Assembly: GCA_019192445.1 (NCBI GenBank)
Contig: JAHCMK010000001.1
Span: forward strand, 558,001-622,000
Length of the DNA: 64,000 nt
Direction of reading: 5' to 3'
From: Oceanococcus sp. HetDA_MAG_MS8
GTDB taxonomy: Bacteria > Pseudomonadota > Gammaproteobacteria > Nevskiales > Oceanococcaceae
A program made the translations under genes and the position numbers. Under the pieces are notes generated by a model. That model was not told where the DNA came from and searched no databases. It saw only the letters and a list, made by a program, of their open reading frames with translations. Below are positions 19,165 through 27,727 of the stretch, one piece after another; the stretch's first letter is position 1, and every line of letters starts with the position of its first letter.

Positions 19165-21093
19165 GTGAACGATCTGGCAAAGAATATGTTGTTGTGGGTG
19201 GTGATCGCGGTCGTCTTGATGAGCGTGTTCTCCAGCTTCTCTCAAACCCGCGGCGGAAGCCAGGCAATTGCGTATTCGCAATTTCTTGAACAAGTGAAGA
19301 ATGGCAATGTTGCCAGCGTGGCCTTAGAGGGCCAGCAGATTATTGGCGAGACGCGTAGCGGAACTCGATTTAGTAGTTACAGCCCCGAGTCTGATAACAC
19401 CGCTATGATCGGCACGCTGCTCGACAATAACGTGCAGCTCACGGGTCGCCCCCCCAAAGGCCAGCCGCTGCTGCTGCAAATCCTCATCTCATCCTTCCCG
19501 ATCTTGCTGTTGATTGGGGTGTGGGTGTACTTCATGCGCCAAATGCAAGGCGGCGGCAATGGCCGTGGCGCTTTGTCCTTTGGAAAAAGCAAAGCACGCA
19601 TGCTGGCACCAGACCAGGTCAAAATCACCTTCGCCGATGTGGCTGGTGTGGAAGAGGCTAAGGAAGAAGTTGGCGAGTTGGTGGACTTTTTGAAAGATCC
19701 CTCCAAATTCCAACGGCTAGGCGGACGCATTCCTCGCGGGGTGCTGATGGCAGGCTCCCCGGGCACGGGTAAAACCCTGCTCGCCAAGGCCATTGCTGGC
19801 GAAGCAGGCGTTCCCTTCTTCACGATTTCTGGTTCTGATTTCGTGGAGATGTTCGTCGGTGTAGGCGCCTCCCGCGTTCGCGACATGTTCGAGCAAGCCA
19901 AGAAACACGCCCCCTGCATCATCTTCATCGACGAGATTGACGCCGTAGGTCGGCACCGTGGCGCCGGTCTTGGCGGCGGCCACGATGAACGTGAACAAAC
20001 GTTGAACCAGCTTTTGGTTGAGATGGACGGCTTTGAGGGCAATGAAGGCATCATCGTCATTGCAGCGACCAACCGCCCGGATGTGTTGGACCCCGCGCTC
20101 TTGCGTCCCGGCCGCTTCGACCGCCAGGTTGTGGTGCCATTGCCAGACGTACGCGGTCGTGAGCAAATTCTGAAGGTGCACATGCGCCAAGTTCCGATTG
20201 CTGGCAATGTCAAACCCTCTGTGCTTGCCCGTGCAACCCCTGGTTTCTCTGGCGCTGACTTGGCCAACTTGGTGAACGAAGCCGCCTTGTTTGCGGCGCG
20301 TGGCAACAAAAAGCTCGTGGACATGGACGACTTTGAGCGGGCCAAAGACAAGATCATGATGGGCGCCGAGCGCAAATCTATGGTGATGTCCGACCAAGAG
20401 AAGAAGCTCACCGCGTACCACGAGGCTGGTCACGCCATCGTGGGTCTGACCGTGCCTGAGCATGATCCGGTGTACAAGGTCACCATCATTCCGCGTGGTC
20501 GCGCTCTTGGTGTGACCATGTTCCTCCCTGAAGAAGATCGCCACAGTTACACCAAGCAACGTTTGATGAGTCAAATTGATTCACTGTTTGGTGGGCGGAT
20601 TGCTGAAGAGATGATCTTCGGTGACAACGCCGTCACCACCGGCGCTAGCAACGACATCGAACGCGCAACCGATATTGCGCGCAAGATGGTCACCAAATTC
20701 GGCATGAGCGAAAAACTAGGACCACTGACCTACGCCGAAGATGATGGCGAAGTGTTTTTAGGCCGGAGTGTGCAGCAGACCAAGCATGTCTCTGACGGTA
20801 CGGCGAATCAGATCGACACTGAGATTCGTCGAATCATTGATGAGTCCTATGAGCGAGCTGTCTCAATACTGAACGACAACGCCGATAAGCTACACATCAT
20901 GGCAGAGGCCTTGATTAAGTACGAAACCATTGACTCTGAGCAGATCAAGACCATCATGGAGGGTAAGCCCCCCGGTCCGCCAGAAAGTTGGCAGAACAAG
21001 GATGATGGTGACGGTGGTGCTACGGCCCAAGCCGACGATGCCAAGGGCGCATCGGACGTGCCTCCGGGAACGCGGCCTGCTGGCCAGCATTAA
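19165..21093 (+). CDS. ftsH: ATP-dependent zinc metalloprotease FtsH
   Basis: Membrane-bound AAA+ protease (642 residues) that degrades membrane proteins and short-lived regulators. Two N-terminal membrane segments flank a small periplasmic domain. The AAA module has Walker A GSPGTGKT, Walker [12 protein letters not shown] and the second region of homology [20 protein letters not shown]. The protease domain has the zinc motif HEAGH. I chose GTG at 19165 ([11 protein letters not shown]), with AGGAG five bases before it, over GTG at 19159, which would sit on top of the ribosome site. The tail is acidic and Gly/Pro-rich. A strong terminator follows. Confidence 0.96.
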   Translation: MNDLAKNMLLWVVIAVVLMSVFSSFSQTRGGSQAIAYSQFLEQVKNGNVASVALEGQQIIGETRSGTRFSSYSPESDNTAMIGTLLDNNVQLTGRPPKGQPLLLQILISSFPILLLIGVWVYFMRQMQGGGNGRGALSFGKSKARMLAPDQVKITFADVAGVEEAKEEVGELVDFLKDPSKFQRLGGRIPRGVLMAGSPGTGKTLLAKAIAGEAGVPFFTISGSDFVEMFVGVGASRVRDMFEQAKKHAPCIIFIDEIDAVGRHRGAGLGGGHDEREQTLNQLLVEMDGFEGNEGIIVIAATNRPDVLDPALLRPGRFDRQVVVPLPDVRGREQILKVHMRQVPIAGNVKPSVLARATPGFSGADLANLVNEAALFAARGNKKLVDMDDFERAKDKIMMGAERKSMVMSDQEKKLTAYHEAGHAIVGLTVPEHDPVYKVTIIPRGRALGVTMFLPEEDRHSYTKQRLMSQIDSLFGGRIAEEMIFGDNAVTTGASNDIERATDIARKMVTKFGMSEKLGPLTYAEDDGEVFLGRSVQQTKHVSDGTANQIDTEIRRIIDESYERAVSILNDNADKLHIMAEALIKYETIDSEQIKTIMEGKPPGPPESWQNKDDGDGGATAQADDAKGASDVPPGTRPAGQH

Positions 21094-21122
21094 GCTACTT
21101 TCTTGCTAGGTCTTTAATCATG

Positions 21123-21156
21123 CGGCCCTGCAACATTGCAGGGCCGTTTGTTTTTT
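21123..21156 (+). terminator. Rho-independent terminator after ftsH
   Basis: A 10-bp stem CGGCCCTGCA / TGCAGGGCCG with loop ACAT, followed by TTTGTTTTTT. It marks the end of the car-gre-bioA-rlmE-ftsH transcript and leaves hslR 13 bases downstream needing its own promoter or read-through. Confidence 0.92.
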
Positions 21157-21168
21157 AAGCTGTGATGG

Positions 21169-21555
21169 ATGAGTGATTCCGTACGTCTAGACAAATGGCT
21201 TTGGGCTGCGCGTTTTTACAAAATGCGGGGCCTGGCCACAGACGCCATCAAACATGGCCAAATTCAAGTGAATGGTCAGCGCCCTAAGCCTTCGCGGACG
21301 GTGCGGCTGGATGATGAAATCCACATTGAAAAAGCCGGCCAAACCTGGACCGTACGTGTCCTGGAGTTGAGCGACAAGCGCGGCAGTGCCGCCATCGCTC
21401 AGTCTTTGTACGCGGAAACGCCGGACAGCCTTGCTCGTCGTGAGCAGCAAGCCGCGCAGCGTAGAGCCGAGTGGCTGTCCCGCCCGCAACCACCGGAGCA
21501 TCGGCCAGACCGTCGTGAACGAGCCCGGCTACGCAAGTTGCTGCAGAAAATTTAA
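21169..21555 (+). CDS. hslR: Ribosome-associated heat shock protein Hsp15
   Basis: A 128-residue RNA-binding protein that recognises 50S subunits carrying stalled nascent chains. The S4 RNA-binding domain is at residues 4-60 (VRLDKWLWAARFYKMRGLA, then IQVNGQRPKPSRTV), followed by a basic C-terminal tail. Length and order match E. coli HslR (133 residues). It fits the theme of stalled-ribosome rescue in this window. Confidence 0.92.
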   Translation: MSDSVRLDKWLWAARFYKMRGLATDAIKHGQIQVNGQRPKPSRTVRLDDEIHIEKAGQTWTVRVLELSDKRGSAAIAQSLYAETPDSLARREQQAAQRRAEWLSRPQPPEHRPDRRERARLRKLLQKI

Positions 21556-21729
21556 GCCGACTTCCCGCAAGAGCGTGGTCTGCCGGCTCCTGTAGTGGAG
21601 AGTGAAGGACCTTCAGACTTGGCCGCAGCGCTCGTAAAAGGCAAATTTTTCACAAATTCTGCCTATTGTTGAGCCCGCGCCGGCTAGCGAGGCCTCGGAC
21701 TTGCATGGCTGCTTCGTGCTTTTTGAGGT

Positions 21730-21750
21730 GTCGCAGCCAGAGGCTGCGAC
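21730..21750 (+). other. Perfect hairpin upstream of the sensor kinase
   Basis: GTCGCAGCC and GGCTGCGAC form a 9-bp stem with an AGA loop, 17 bases before the chosen kinase start. There is no T-run after it. It could affect translation of the kinase or be the remains of a terminator for hslR. An AT-rich inverted repeat lies at about 21640-21665. Confidence 0.5.
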
Positions 21751-21766
21751 TTGTGTTGCCTTAGCC

Positions 21767-23704
21767 ATGTCCGGATTCGCCTTCGTTAGTCTGCAGCAGC
21801 ATTCGCTTTTTCGGCGGATTTTTCCGCTGATGTTTCTATTGGTGTTGCTCGGCGGTGGATTGCTCAGCTTTTTGACGCTGCGTGTGTTCCAGCAGCAGGT
21901 ACAGCGTTTCCATATCGAAGTGGTCGAAAAGCAAGCGCAGGTTGCAGGACAAAGTTTGCGCTTGTTCATCGAAGAACTGAGCACGCGCAACTTTATGCTC
22001 AGCCAGTCACCGGTGCTGGCGCAGCTCGGCCTGCCGCCTGCCCATCAGGCCGACTGGAATAACCAGCCACTGAGCAATGAAACCTCGGCCTTACGACTTA
22101 TCGACGCCATACTCCGTAGTCAGCCGCAACTACTCGAGGTTGCCGTGGTTCTGCGGGCCAATGATGGTGATGGCCGTAGCTTAAGAGCAACGCGAATAGC
22201 TGGTGGCGCCTATTCGCTGAGTGCAGAGCCACTTTACGCTGGCGATTACAACCAGTTTCAAGGAGTTGTGGAGCGTGCTCAGCAAGCTGTAGAGCTGATT
22301 GGTTTTGCCGACCCCTCAGACCCGGCCAAACGCGTCGCGGCGATTCAAACAACCGCGCCTTTTATTGCCAATAGAATGCAGGGCAGTGTAGTTCTGCGCA
22401 GTTTGGCCCGGCACAGTCTTGGCGCCTTGGATGGCGGCTTAGGCAACCCATCGCAGCTGTATTTGCTCAGCCGGAGTCAGCCTAATATGCCCGTGCCCAT
22501 GGACGGGCACGAGCTCAGCTCGCCTACGCTCAACACCATCAACACCGAGCTTATTCCCAGCTTAGGGGAAGGAATTTCGCGGCAGGGAAGTTTGGTGTTT
22601 TATGCCTTGGGGGCTCAGGCAGGGCATGGCGATATCGTGTTATTGCACACCGCCGGAGAAGTCGGCTCGGCCAGCATTTTGCGCGATGCCTTGCATCAAA
22701 ACCTGCAAATCCAACTCGTGCTCATTGGGATATTTCTGGTGGCCACCTTCTTGGTGGCTCGCTACATTGCCGCCCCCATTTCCAGTCTGCGGCAAACCCT
22801 GGCTGAAAAGCGTGAAAACATCGAAATGGGTGATCTGCCTGAGGGCTCAGATGCCGACCTGCAGGCCTTATTCGAAGTGATCGTGACCAACGCCGAGCGC
22901 ATTCGTGAGCAGCAGCATAATTTGGCCAAACGTATGCAGACCATGGTGCGGATGCAAGAAGAGCTGAACGAAGCGTATTTGCAGCTCAAACAATCCGAGG
23001 CCGATAAGAATGAGCTGGTCAAAGTGACCGCGCATGACTTACGTGAACCCTTACTGGTGGTGAAATCCTGCGGCGCCCTGTTACCAGAGCTGGTTGCAGA
23101 TCAAGACCTAGAGGGCTTAGAACAAACAGTAGGGTTCATCGATACCGCGATCTCGCGCATGGCGGAACAGCTGGAGCGAATGCGTCGGTACTTCCGCATT
23201 GGCGATCATGGTCCGCCTACCCAGGTTGCCGTAGCGGATGTTTGTCAACAGGTGATCTCCGAGCTGAGAGACCAGCAGCGTCTGCACAATGCCACAGTGT
23301 TCTTGCATGGCAATGGACAACTGTGGGCCCAAGCAGAAGATATTCACGTCCTGGTTTACAACTTGGTGGATAACGCGCTGCGCTATGCTCGTGACCACGC
23401 ACCCTGCAAAATTCGCGTTGACGTCAAGCGCGAAGCCGATGCACTGCTGCTAGACATCTGTGATAACGGAATTGGTATCGACCCCGAAAATCACGACAAG
23501 ATTTTTCGTATGTTCTACCGTCGTGGAAGCAGTGCAGGGTACCGAGGAGGCGGAACCAGTTTGGCGGAATGTCGCAAGATTGCGCGCCTACTGCATGGCG
23601 ATATCCGCGTAGAAAGCAACCCGGATTATGGGGTGACTTTTCACGTGACCCTTCATGATCTGAAGCCTGACATCAAAGCGGTTCCTAAGCGCAGCGCCGC
23701 CTAG
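21767..23704 (+). CDS. Membrane sensor histidine kinase
   Basis: A 645-residue kinase. A membrane helix lies at about residues 18-38, a periplasmic sensor domain of roughly 285 residues follows, then a second helix near 325-347, a HAMP-like linker and a coiled coil. The phosphoacceptor is His423 in AHDLREPL. The ATPase domain has the N-box LVYNLVDNALRYA, G1 DNGIGID and F-box IFRMFYRR. The G2 region reads GGGTSLAECRKI rather than the usual GxGLGL, which may alter nucleotide-lid function. I chose ATG 21767 over a TTG at 21701. It has no adjacent regulator, but a stand-alone receiver protein is coded 3.2 kb downstream. Confidence 0.85.
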   Translation: MSGFAFVSLQQHSLFRRIFPLMFLLVLLGGGLLSFLTLRVFQQQVQRFHIEVVEKQAQVAGQSLRLFIEELSTRNFMLSQSPVLAQLGLPPAHQADWNNQPLSNETSALRLIDAILRSQPQLLEVAVVLRANDGDGRSLRATRIAGGAYSLSAEPLYAGDYNQFQGVVERAQQAVELIGFADPSDPAKRVAAIQTTAPFIANRMQGSVVLRSLARHSLGALDGGLGNPSQLYLLSRSQPNMPVPMDGHELSSPTLNTINTELIPSLGEGISRQGSLVFYALGAQAGHGDIVLLHTAGEVGSASILRDALHQNLQIQLVLIGIFLVATFLVARYIAAPISSLRQTLAEKRENIEMGDLPEGSDADLQALFEVIVTNAERIREQQHNLAKRMQTMVRMQEELNEAYLQLKQSEADKNELVKVTAHDLREPLLVVKSCGALLPELVADQDLEGLEQTVGFIDTAISRMAEQLERMRRYFRIGDHGPPTQVAVADVCQQVISELRDQQRLHNATVFLHGNGQLWAQAEDIHVLVYNLVDNALRYARDHAPCKIRVDVKREADALLLDICDNGIGIDPENHDKIFRMFYRRGSSAGYRGGGTSLAECRKIARLLHGDIRVESNPDYGVTFHVTLHDLKPDIKAVPKRSAA

Positions 23705-24134
23705 GTCTAAAGCTTCGGCCTCGTACTGCGAATGACTCCAAAATCCGGTTCACATCCGTCAGCGACAAGTAAGCGGCACCGCCTCAGAACCCTAGGTGCA
23801 ACCAAGCCCTGCACATGACCTCCCAATCTAGCAGCCTGCGGTTAACGGTCAAAGACACGCTATAAACGCTGCGTGCCAGCGCACGAGGCTTGTACAAAGC
23901 CTAGCAGTTGCTGGTCTCATACATACCACTAGTCCCATGGAGCTCTGGTGCGTTTAGCGCCCAGACCACGCGCTTGCTGCGCTTAGGGTCGATGAGGGCA
24001 CCAACGCAGGGGCAAATACCCGAAACAAAGGCATCGGATAAGCTTCGCCCAAGAAACCTGAAGGCACTGCCATTCAGCAAAGCAGGCGAGTACCACCGCT
24101 GCGATGAATGCCAACCCAATCAAAGCTGGGACGA
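23705..24134. other. 430-base gene-free region between convergent genes
   Basis: No convincing gene, RNA or repeat. Short open frames exist on both strands (for example 23901-24119 minus) but show no family motif or ribosome site. A small hairpin AGGCTT / AAGCCT lies at about 23887-23903. It could be a decayed gene or simply a long 3' region. Confidence 0.5.
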
Positions 24135-25325
24135 CTAGAAACGATATGCCAGCATCAAGTAAATTGCCTGGGTGTAGCGTTCCATTGGAACCTGAGCAGC
24201 GCTGGCACCCTGGCCCTCAGTGCCATCCACATAATGATATTCGGCGAATAGGCCCCAGTTTTGCGCGGGGGCGGAACGCCAGCCAAGGACATGATGGTAG
24301 GCAAATTGGGAGAAGCGAGGCTGCCCTGTGCTTTGCGCGAAGCTCCGTCCATCGCGGTCATTGCGATTGGCAAAAGAAGCGTCAAAGCGCAAATACCAGC
24401 TAGCGCCGCTGTCCAGGAATCTGCGGTACTGCACGTAGGCACCGTCGGAATCGATCTTCTCGCTGCCAAAAGGGCTTTCTGTAGCCACGTCTGCGAGACG
24501 ATATTCCGCCGTCAGCTCATAATTTTGCGCACGCCATTGCAGGGAGGCGACGTACAAATCAGCGTCTAGGCTCGTACCGACCAAGGGGTCGCTAGATGGG
24601 TTATCGCTTTGGTAATCCAGCCGCGCTCCTAAGTAACTCAAGCCGCCGCGTAAACCGGTACCACCACTGGCTTCAACCAGCCATTGCGCTTGAATGAAGT
24701 CTTCGATGTCGATATCGCCCTGACTACCCGGGGGCAGCAAAGCGCCGAAGGCAGACTCAGAATCCCCATCGTAAAGCGTGGCCCCAATGGTGAACTCATG
24801 GGTGAGATGCGGCCCCAGATGGGTACCGTAGAGCTGGATGCCATCTGAGGAAAAGAACAAGTCCCGAAGCCCGGCTCCCTCAAAGTACACCGACGATGGC
24901 ATGGTGATTCCAGGACGGGAGAACACCACATCTCGGGTGGTGTTGTAGAGCCCGTAGGGGTTCTTCACTCGGCCAGCACGCCCGCCAAGGTTGGTTCGCG
25001 CAGAGACGGGGCGCTGGTAGTCAAGTTGTAAGAAGTCCACCCGCAATGTGCCATCGGCAGCGTCTCCAAAGCGGCGGGACAATAATTGCCCCGAGAGCAG
25101 AGCATTACCGCCGATGACGGTACGCGCATTCAGGGCAACTTCATTGAGGTCAGTGCTGAAATCCTCACTGCCGCTAATCACCTCATTACCCTCAGAGTAA
25201 ACAAGGCCTTGCGCCATGGCGCCATGGATGTCGAGGTCCAATGCGCCGGCGGCATGACTCATCAGCAGTGTTAGCGCAGCCACGCTCGATGCTGCGAAGG
25301 GGCAGCTATGCTTAGGAAGTTTCAT
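24135..25325 (-). CDS. Outer-membrane beta-barrel (porin-like) protein
   Basis: A 396-residue protein with a signal peptide (about residues 1-28, ending GALA-LDLD). Alternating hydrophobic/polar strands rich in Tyr and Trp and Gly run through the sequence, and it ends in Phe (LMLAYRF), the usual barrel-assembly signal. Strand-like repeats such as YQRRPVSARTNLGG and AYVQYRRFL support a barrel. It overlaps the upstream small binding-protein gene by 4 bases. Homologous barrels are often paired with a short PstS-like protein and a sensor kinase; substrate unknown. Confidence 0.78.
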   Translation of the reverse strand: MKLPKHSCPFAASSVAALTLLMSHAAGALDLDIHGAMAQGLVYSEGNEVISGSEDFSTDLNEVALNARTVIGGNALLSGQLLSRRFGDAADGTLRVDFLQLDYQRPVSARTNLGGRAGRVKNPYGLYNTTRDVVFSRPGITMPSSVYFEGAGLRDLFFSSDGIQLYGTHLGPHLTHEFTIGATLYDGDSESAFGALLPPGSQGDIDIEDFIQAQWLVEASGGTGLRGGLSYLGARLDYQSDNPSSDPLVGTSLDADLYVASLQWRAQNYELTAEYRLADVATESPFGSEKIDSDGAYVQYRRFLDSGASWYLRFDASFANRNDRDGRSFAQSTGQPRFSQFAYHHVLGWRSAPAQNWGLFAEYHYVDGTEGQGASAAQVPMERYTQAIYLMLAYRF

Positions 25326-25840
25326 GATTTCAGCTCGGTTCTAGCCAGACCTGGGGCGGCCAGAAGTTCTTGTGTCGATAAAGCGCCGTCGGTGACTGGC
25401 ACATAGCCCAAGGCGCCTGGTGTTTCCCCCACCCGGCGACGCATTTCTTCTACGCTCTCCACCACCTGGGGCACCAAACCGGTTCCGGCAAACAAGGCCT
25501 GATCCCAGGCCCTGCGAAGAACATAGGGAAAGGTTCCCAGCAGGTCCCGGCAAAGGCTTTCATGCGCCGGATGTTGCTCGGGAAAAACGAATATTCGTAC
25601 GGGGGTCCCATCAGGCCAGGTGCGGGTCCGCAGCGTGAAGACGGCGCGTAACAAAGCCTCTTGATCCAACACGGCCAGGTTGGCATCGGGGTTGGCAATG
25701 AGCTCTACGGCTCCAAGCCCGGCGGGCGTCTCCTGTGACCGACTCGGCAAGCTAAATAGCAGGCCGGCAAACAGAATTGCCACTAAGCATAAGCGGCTCG
25801 CTAGCGCCTGCGTTGCATGAGCAGAACTGCAACTACGCAT
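25322..25840 (-). CDS. Short periplasmic PstS-like substrate-binding protein
   Basis: A 172-residue exported protein; signal peptide to about residue 36 (SLPSRSQ). The segments DQEALLRAVFTLRTRTWPDG, a central PEQHPAHESLCRDLLG and the late GALGYVPVTDGA resemble phosphate-ABC substrate-binding proteins. It is only half the length of true PstS (about 300+ residues) and no transporter genes are near. It probably works as a binding/sensing partner of the overlapping barrel gene. Assignment rests on recognised motifs rather than on a search. Confidence 0.65.
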   Translation of the reverse strand: MRSCSSAHATQALASRLCLVAILFAGLLFSLPSRSQETPAGLGAVELIANPDANLAVLDQEALLRAVFTLRTRTWPDGTPVRIFVFPEQHPAHESLCRDLLGTFPYVLRRAWDQALFAGTGLVPQVVESVEEMRRRVGETPGALGYVPVTDGALSTQELLAAPGLARTELKS

Positions 25841-25941
25841 GGCGATCTGGGAAACATGTGAATGCCCAAAGTCGGAACACTGGCGGCCTGTGGGTTCTTT
25901 GACGTGGGCCTCACTACAACCTGTAGAGCGTCAAATTTCCG

Positions 25942-26823
25942 TCAAGTGGGCGTGGGAAGTCTGGATTTGAGCCGTAAGGCCACAACGCTACTACCGATCA
26001 CCAAAAAGGTTCCTACCAAGGCCCAAGGACTTGGTGACTCCGCCCATATCAACCAACCTAAAAGCATCGCGAAAACCACCACTAGGTAGTTCAAGGGAGC
26101 GACCTGTGCGGCAGGAATAAGCGCATAAGACCGGGTTAATGAGATCTGGGCGATGGTCGCGAACAACCCCGTCCCAAGCATCAGTAGCCATGCCTTGGGG
26201 CTAGGCATTTGCCATTGCAGCATGGCCGGGAAGGCGGTCAGCCCCACCGAGAAAGTGGAAAACCAAAACACGATGCGCGGAGCGGGCTCCGTCGATGACA
26301 GCTTGCGGATAGTCACAAAAGCCCACCCAGCGAAGACGCCTGCCATGACGGCTACAGCGCCAACCCATGGAGGGCCAGCGACGGCATCTTGATCCTGACC
26401 GGGGCCGATAATGAGGGCGACACCCACAAGACCCAAGAGAATGAGTGGCCAAATCCCCCAATGCGGTTGTTCGCGCAGCCAAAGCCAGGCAATGATGGGG
26501 ACGTACAAAGGGGCGGCGTAATTCAGGAGCATCGCCTGTGCCAAAGGAATATGCGCAATGGCAAAAAAGAAGCTGTACATCGCTACTAAGCCCACCACTG
26601 TGCGCAACAAGTGCAGCCCCAAACGCTGAGTCTGCAACTGGCGCAAGGGTTGCCTCAGCAGCAAGGGCAATAAAAATAGCAGGCCAAATGCGTTGCGCAA
26701 AAAGGTCACCATAGGAATCGATAATTCCTCGGCGGCGAGCTTGATCAAGGCCCCCATGATGGCGAAGCCCATCGCGGCGGTGAGGGCATGTTGAACGCCG
26801 AGGCGGATATTGGTTGGCTGCAT
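25942..26823 (-). CDS. EamA/DMT-family transporter
   Basis: A 293-residue drug/metabolite transporter with ten hydrophobic helices in two EamA repeats (about residues 10-140 and 150-285). Typical blocks are FLRNAFGLLFLLPLLL, AMLLNYAAPLYVPIIAWLWL in the first half and APLNYLVVVFAMLLGWLIWAE in the second. The start is ATG 26823 with GGGAGG directly upstream and AGGAG a little further; the longer open frame to 27060 overlaps the response regulator and is rejected. It is divergent from the response regulator gene. Substrate unknown. Confidence 0.88.
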   Translation of the reverse strand: MQPTNIRLGVQHALTAAMGFAIMGALIKLAAEELSIPMVTFLRNAFGLLFLLPLLLRQPLRQLQTQRLGLHLLRTVVGLVAMYSFFFAIAHIPLAQAMLLNYAAPLYVPIIAWLWLREQPHWGIWPLILLGLVGVALIIGPGQDQDAVAGPPWVGAVAVMAGVFAGWAFVTIRKLSSTEPAPRIVFWFSTFSVGLTAFPAMLQWQMPSPKAWLLMLGTGLFATIAQISLTRSYALIPAAQVAPLNYLVVVFAMLLGWLIWAESPSPWALVGTFLVIGSSVVALRLKSRLPTPT

Positions 26824-26886
26824 CCTCCCATTATCTCCTCTTCGCAGCCTACAATTGTGCTTTGGCGCCATTAATGACAGGACACC

Positions 26887-27324
26887 ATGCAAGCGCGACA
26901 TTCCAGAATCATGTTGGTCGAGGACAGCGAAGCCGATGTGGCCTTGGCCAAGGAAATTTTTAAAGAAGGCGGCCTTAGCTTCGACCTTCATGTGGCATAC
27001 GACGGCGTTGAGGCCTTGGCCATGCTCCGCAGGGAGGGTGAGCATGCGGGCCTGCCGCATCCAGACTTCATCTTGCTGGACTTGAACATGCCGCGTATGG
27101 ATGGACGCGAGTTTTTATCCATCATCAAGGCCGATGCCACACTCAAACGCATTCCCGTGCTGGTGATGAGCACCTCTGATTCGCCGCGCGATGTACTCAC
27201 CTGCTACGAATTGCAGGCCAATGCCTACATCGCCAAACCTTTGGACATTGACGACTTCATCACTTTGGTGGAATCCATCCGGGATTTCTGGTGCCGCTTT
27301 GCGCTTGTGCCGCCCAAAGCATGA
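26887..27324 (+). CDS. Single-domain response regulator (Rcp1-like)
   Basis: A 145-residue protein made of a receiver domain only. The acidic pocket is in VEDSEAD, the phosphoacceptor is Asp65 in LLDLNMPRMDG, the Thr/Ser position is in VMSTSD, and the conserved Lys is in AKPLDIDDF. Receivers with the long insert around residues 50-62 are the Rcp1 type that often serves phytochrome-like or other membrane kinases. It may be the partner of the kinase at 21767-23704. The stop overlaps the next gene by ATGA. Confidence 0.9.
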   Translation: MQARHSRIMLVEDSEADVALAKEIFKEGGLSFDLHVAYDGVEALAMLRREGEHAGLPHPDFILLDLNMPRMDGREFLSIIKADATLKRIPVLVMSTSDSPRDVLTCYELQANAYIAKPLDIDDFITLVESIRDFWCRFALVPPKA

Positions 27325-27686
27325 CTAGTGCCACCTTACAGGGGCTTGCTGGGCTGTATGGACTGTGCGCAGTTGGCTTGGGCGCCTTTGCCGCGCACGG
27401 CCTGAAGGCGCGCCTGGATGATTACGCTCTAGACATCATGAATACGGCGACTCAATACGCTATGGTGCACGCCGTGGCCTTGCTGGCCCTGAGCTGTGCA
27501 CCTGCGGCCAGCCAAGTCCGGCTCGCTGGTTGGGGTTTTGCCTTGGGAGTGGCCCTATTTAGCGGGAGTTTGTACGCCTTAGCCTTAAGTGGGCAGCGCT
27601 GGCTTGGTGCGATCACTCCTTTAGGCGGGCTCTTTTTACTAGCTGCTTGGGGATACTTGCTGTTTAGCGCTTTTCGTAATCCCTAG
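27321..27686 (+). CDS. DUF423 membrane protein (YgdD-like)
   Basis: A 121-residue protein with four hydrophobic helices. DUF423 signatures include GLGAFAAHGLK and the conserved H in YAMVHAVALL, plus FSGSLYALAL and ITPLGG. The ATG at 27321 overlaps the stop of the response regulator (ATGA); the open frame begins at 27291 but the earlier start lacks support. Function of the family is unknown. Confidence 0.88.
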   Translation: MTSATLQGLAGLYGLCAVGLGAFAAHGLKARLDDYALDIMNTATQYAMVHAVALLALSCAPAASQVRLAGWGFALGVALFSGSLYALALSGQRWLGAITPLGGLFLLAAWGYLLFSAFRNP

Positions 27687-27692
27687 CAGGGC

Positions 27693-27709
27693 GCCGGGCA
27701 ATGCCCGGC
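27693..27709. terminator. Weak hairpin between convergent DUF423 gene and valS
   Basis: GCCGGGC / GCCCGGC with an AAT loop at 27693-27709. There is no T-run on either side, so terminator function is only suggested by position between two convergent stops. Confidence 0.35.
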
Positions 27710-27727
27710 ACCTACTACCTCAGGCAT

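Noticed and set aside
21701-21766. TTG start for the sensor kinase
   Set aside because: It would add a segment containing the perfect hairpin and no ribosome site; ATG 21767 directly precedes the first membrane helix region.
23901-24138. Short open frames on both strands in the 430-base gap
   Set aside because: They mirror each other on opposite strands, have no ribosome site and match no family I know.
26824-27060. Longer N-terminus of the DMT transporter
   Set aside because: It overlaps the response regulator in antisense and is not hydrophobic; ATG 26823 has a good ribosome site.
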